NCBI GenBank assembly: GCA_036525795.1
Contig: DATCZS010000130.1
Span: 1-13,154, forward strand
From: DATCZS01 sp036525795
GTDB lineage: Bacteria > Actinomycetota > Acidimicrobiia > Spongiisociales > ZC4RG35
Reading direction: 5' to 3'
Length of the DNA stretch: 13,154 nt
Shown here: positions 12,991 through 13,154 of the stretch, piece after piece
Numbering within the stretch: position 1 is the stretch's first letter
Layout: each line of letters opens with the position of its first letter
Notes under the pieces: model-generated
The model's database searches: none
Seen by the model: the letters and a program-made list of their open reading frames with translations, nothing else
What the model was told of the DNA's origin: nothing
Program-made: the position numbers and the translations under genes

Positions 12991-13154
12991 CCCAGCGGCG
13001 CGTGCTCGACGCGCTCGAAGGGGCGTACCCGGTGCTGCGCGGCACCATCCGCGACCACCAGACGAAGCTGCGCCGCCCGTTCGTGCGCTTCTTCGCCTGC
13101 GGAGAGGATCTCTCCAACGACGACCCGGACACGCCGCTGCCCGAGGCGGTCTCC
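12981..13154 (+). pseudogene. MoaD/ThiS-family (ubiquitin-like sulfur carrier) fragment, N-terminus missing, truncated by window end
   Basis: The frame reads 'GTVTQRRVLDALEGAYPVL', then 'RGTIRDHQTKLRRPFVRFFA' and 'CGEDLSNDDPDTPLP', and runs off the window. This matches the middle and later part of the small MoaD/ThiS-like family common in actinobacteria, where 'VTQRxVLDALE' normally lies about 25-30 residues after the start, behind the first beta hairpin. Here the upstream codons do not look like that hairpin. The only nearby start is GTG 12987, overlapping the preceding stop as GTGA. The C-terminal Gly-Gly, needed for a sulfur carrier, would lie beyond the window. Without its first strands the ubiquitin fold should not form. 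It is either a pseudogene, an assembly join, or a real gene with an unusual start. Confidence 0.6.

Noticed and set aside
1..13154. tRNA/rRNA genes, CRISPR arrays, insertion sequences, phage or toxin-antitoxin genes
   Set aside because: Read for on both strands; no cloverleaf, spaced-repeat array, transposase or integrase motif was seen. The only tandem repeat is the three-copy 17-mer.

Overview
The window is GC-rich DNA, densely packed with genes on both strands. It suggests an actinobacterium, possibly of the Acidimicrobiia kind. The pointers are two enzymes of F420/flavin-type families (an LLM-class oxidoreductase and a PPOX-fold protein), GTG starts, TANNNT-type -10 elements lying just upstream of genes, and threonine-rich linkers in a secreted cytochrome. 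The class-level placement is an inference from style, not from a marker gene.

Layout. 1-756 (+) is the C-terminal TPR end of a large regulator cut by the window edge. 953-1990 (+) is a zinc-free MDR quinone/enoyl reductase. Convergent to it, 2039-3658 (-) is an amidase-signature enzyme. Divergent from the amidase, 3839-4792 (+) is the tRNA t6A enzyme TsaC/Sua5. Next comes a tight three-gene unit, 4864-8148 (+): an alpha/beta hydrolase, a dihydroorotase/hydantoinase-like cyclic amidohydrolase (4-nt ATGA overlap) and an LLM-class oxidoreductase (1-nt gap). It looks like a small catabolic operon for a cyclic amide or N-heterocycle; the substrate is not visible. 8214-9926 (+) is a class III nucleotide cyclase fused to a TolB-like domain and TPRs.

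The right part holds a small membrane protein (10020-10286, +), a 3 x 17-bp tandem repeat whose last copy forms a perfect 10-bp hairpin (10275-10331), a YciI-like protein (10343-10681, -), a PPOX-fold protein (10792-11208, +) and a secreted five-heme cytochrome c with an EF-hand-like loop (11217-12791, -). At the right edge, divergent from the cytochrome, a well-placed ribosome site starts a 17-codon ORF. Its stop overlaps a MoaD/ThiS-like reading frame that lacks its N-terminal strands, which looks like the scar of a two-gene deletion.

Most promising for a second look: the right-edge junction; the hydrolase whose nucleophile-elbow serine appears to be glycine, inside an operon with intact partners; the tandem c-type cytochrome array; and the repeat/hairpin between convergent genes. 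I saw no RNA genes, CRISPR arrays, insertion sequences or prophage genes. I do not see a clearly new defence or mobile system.
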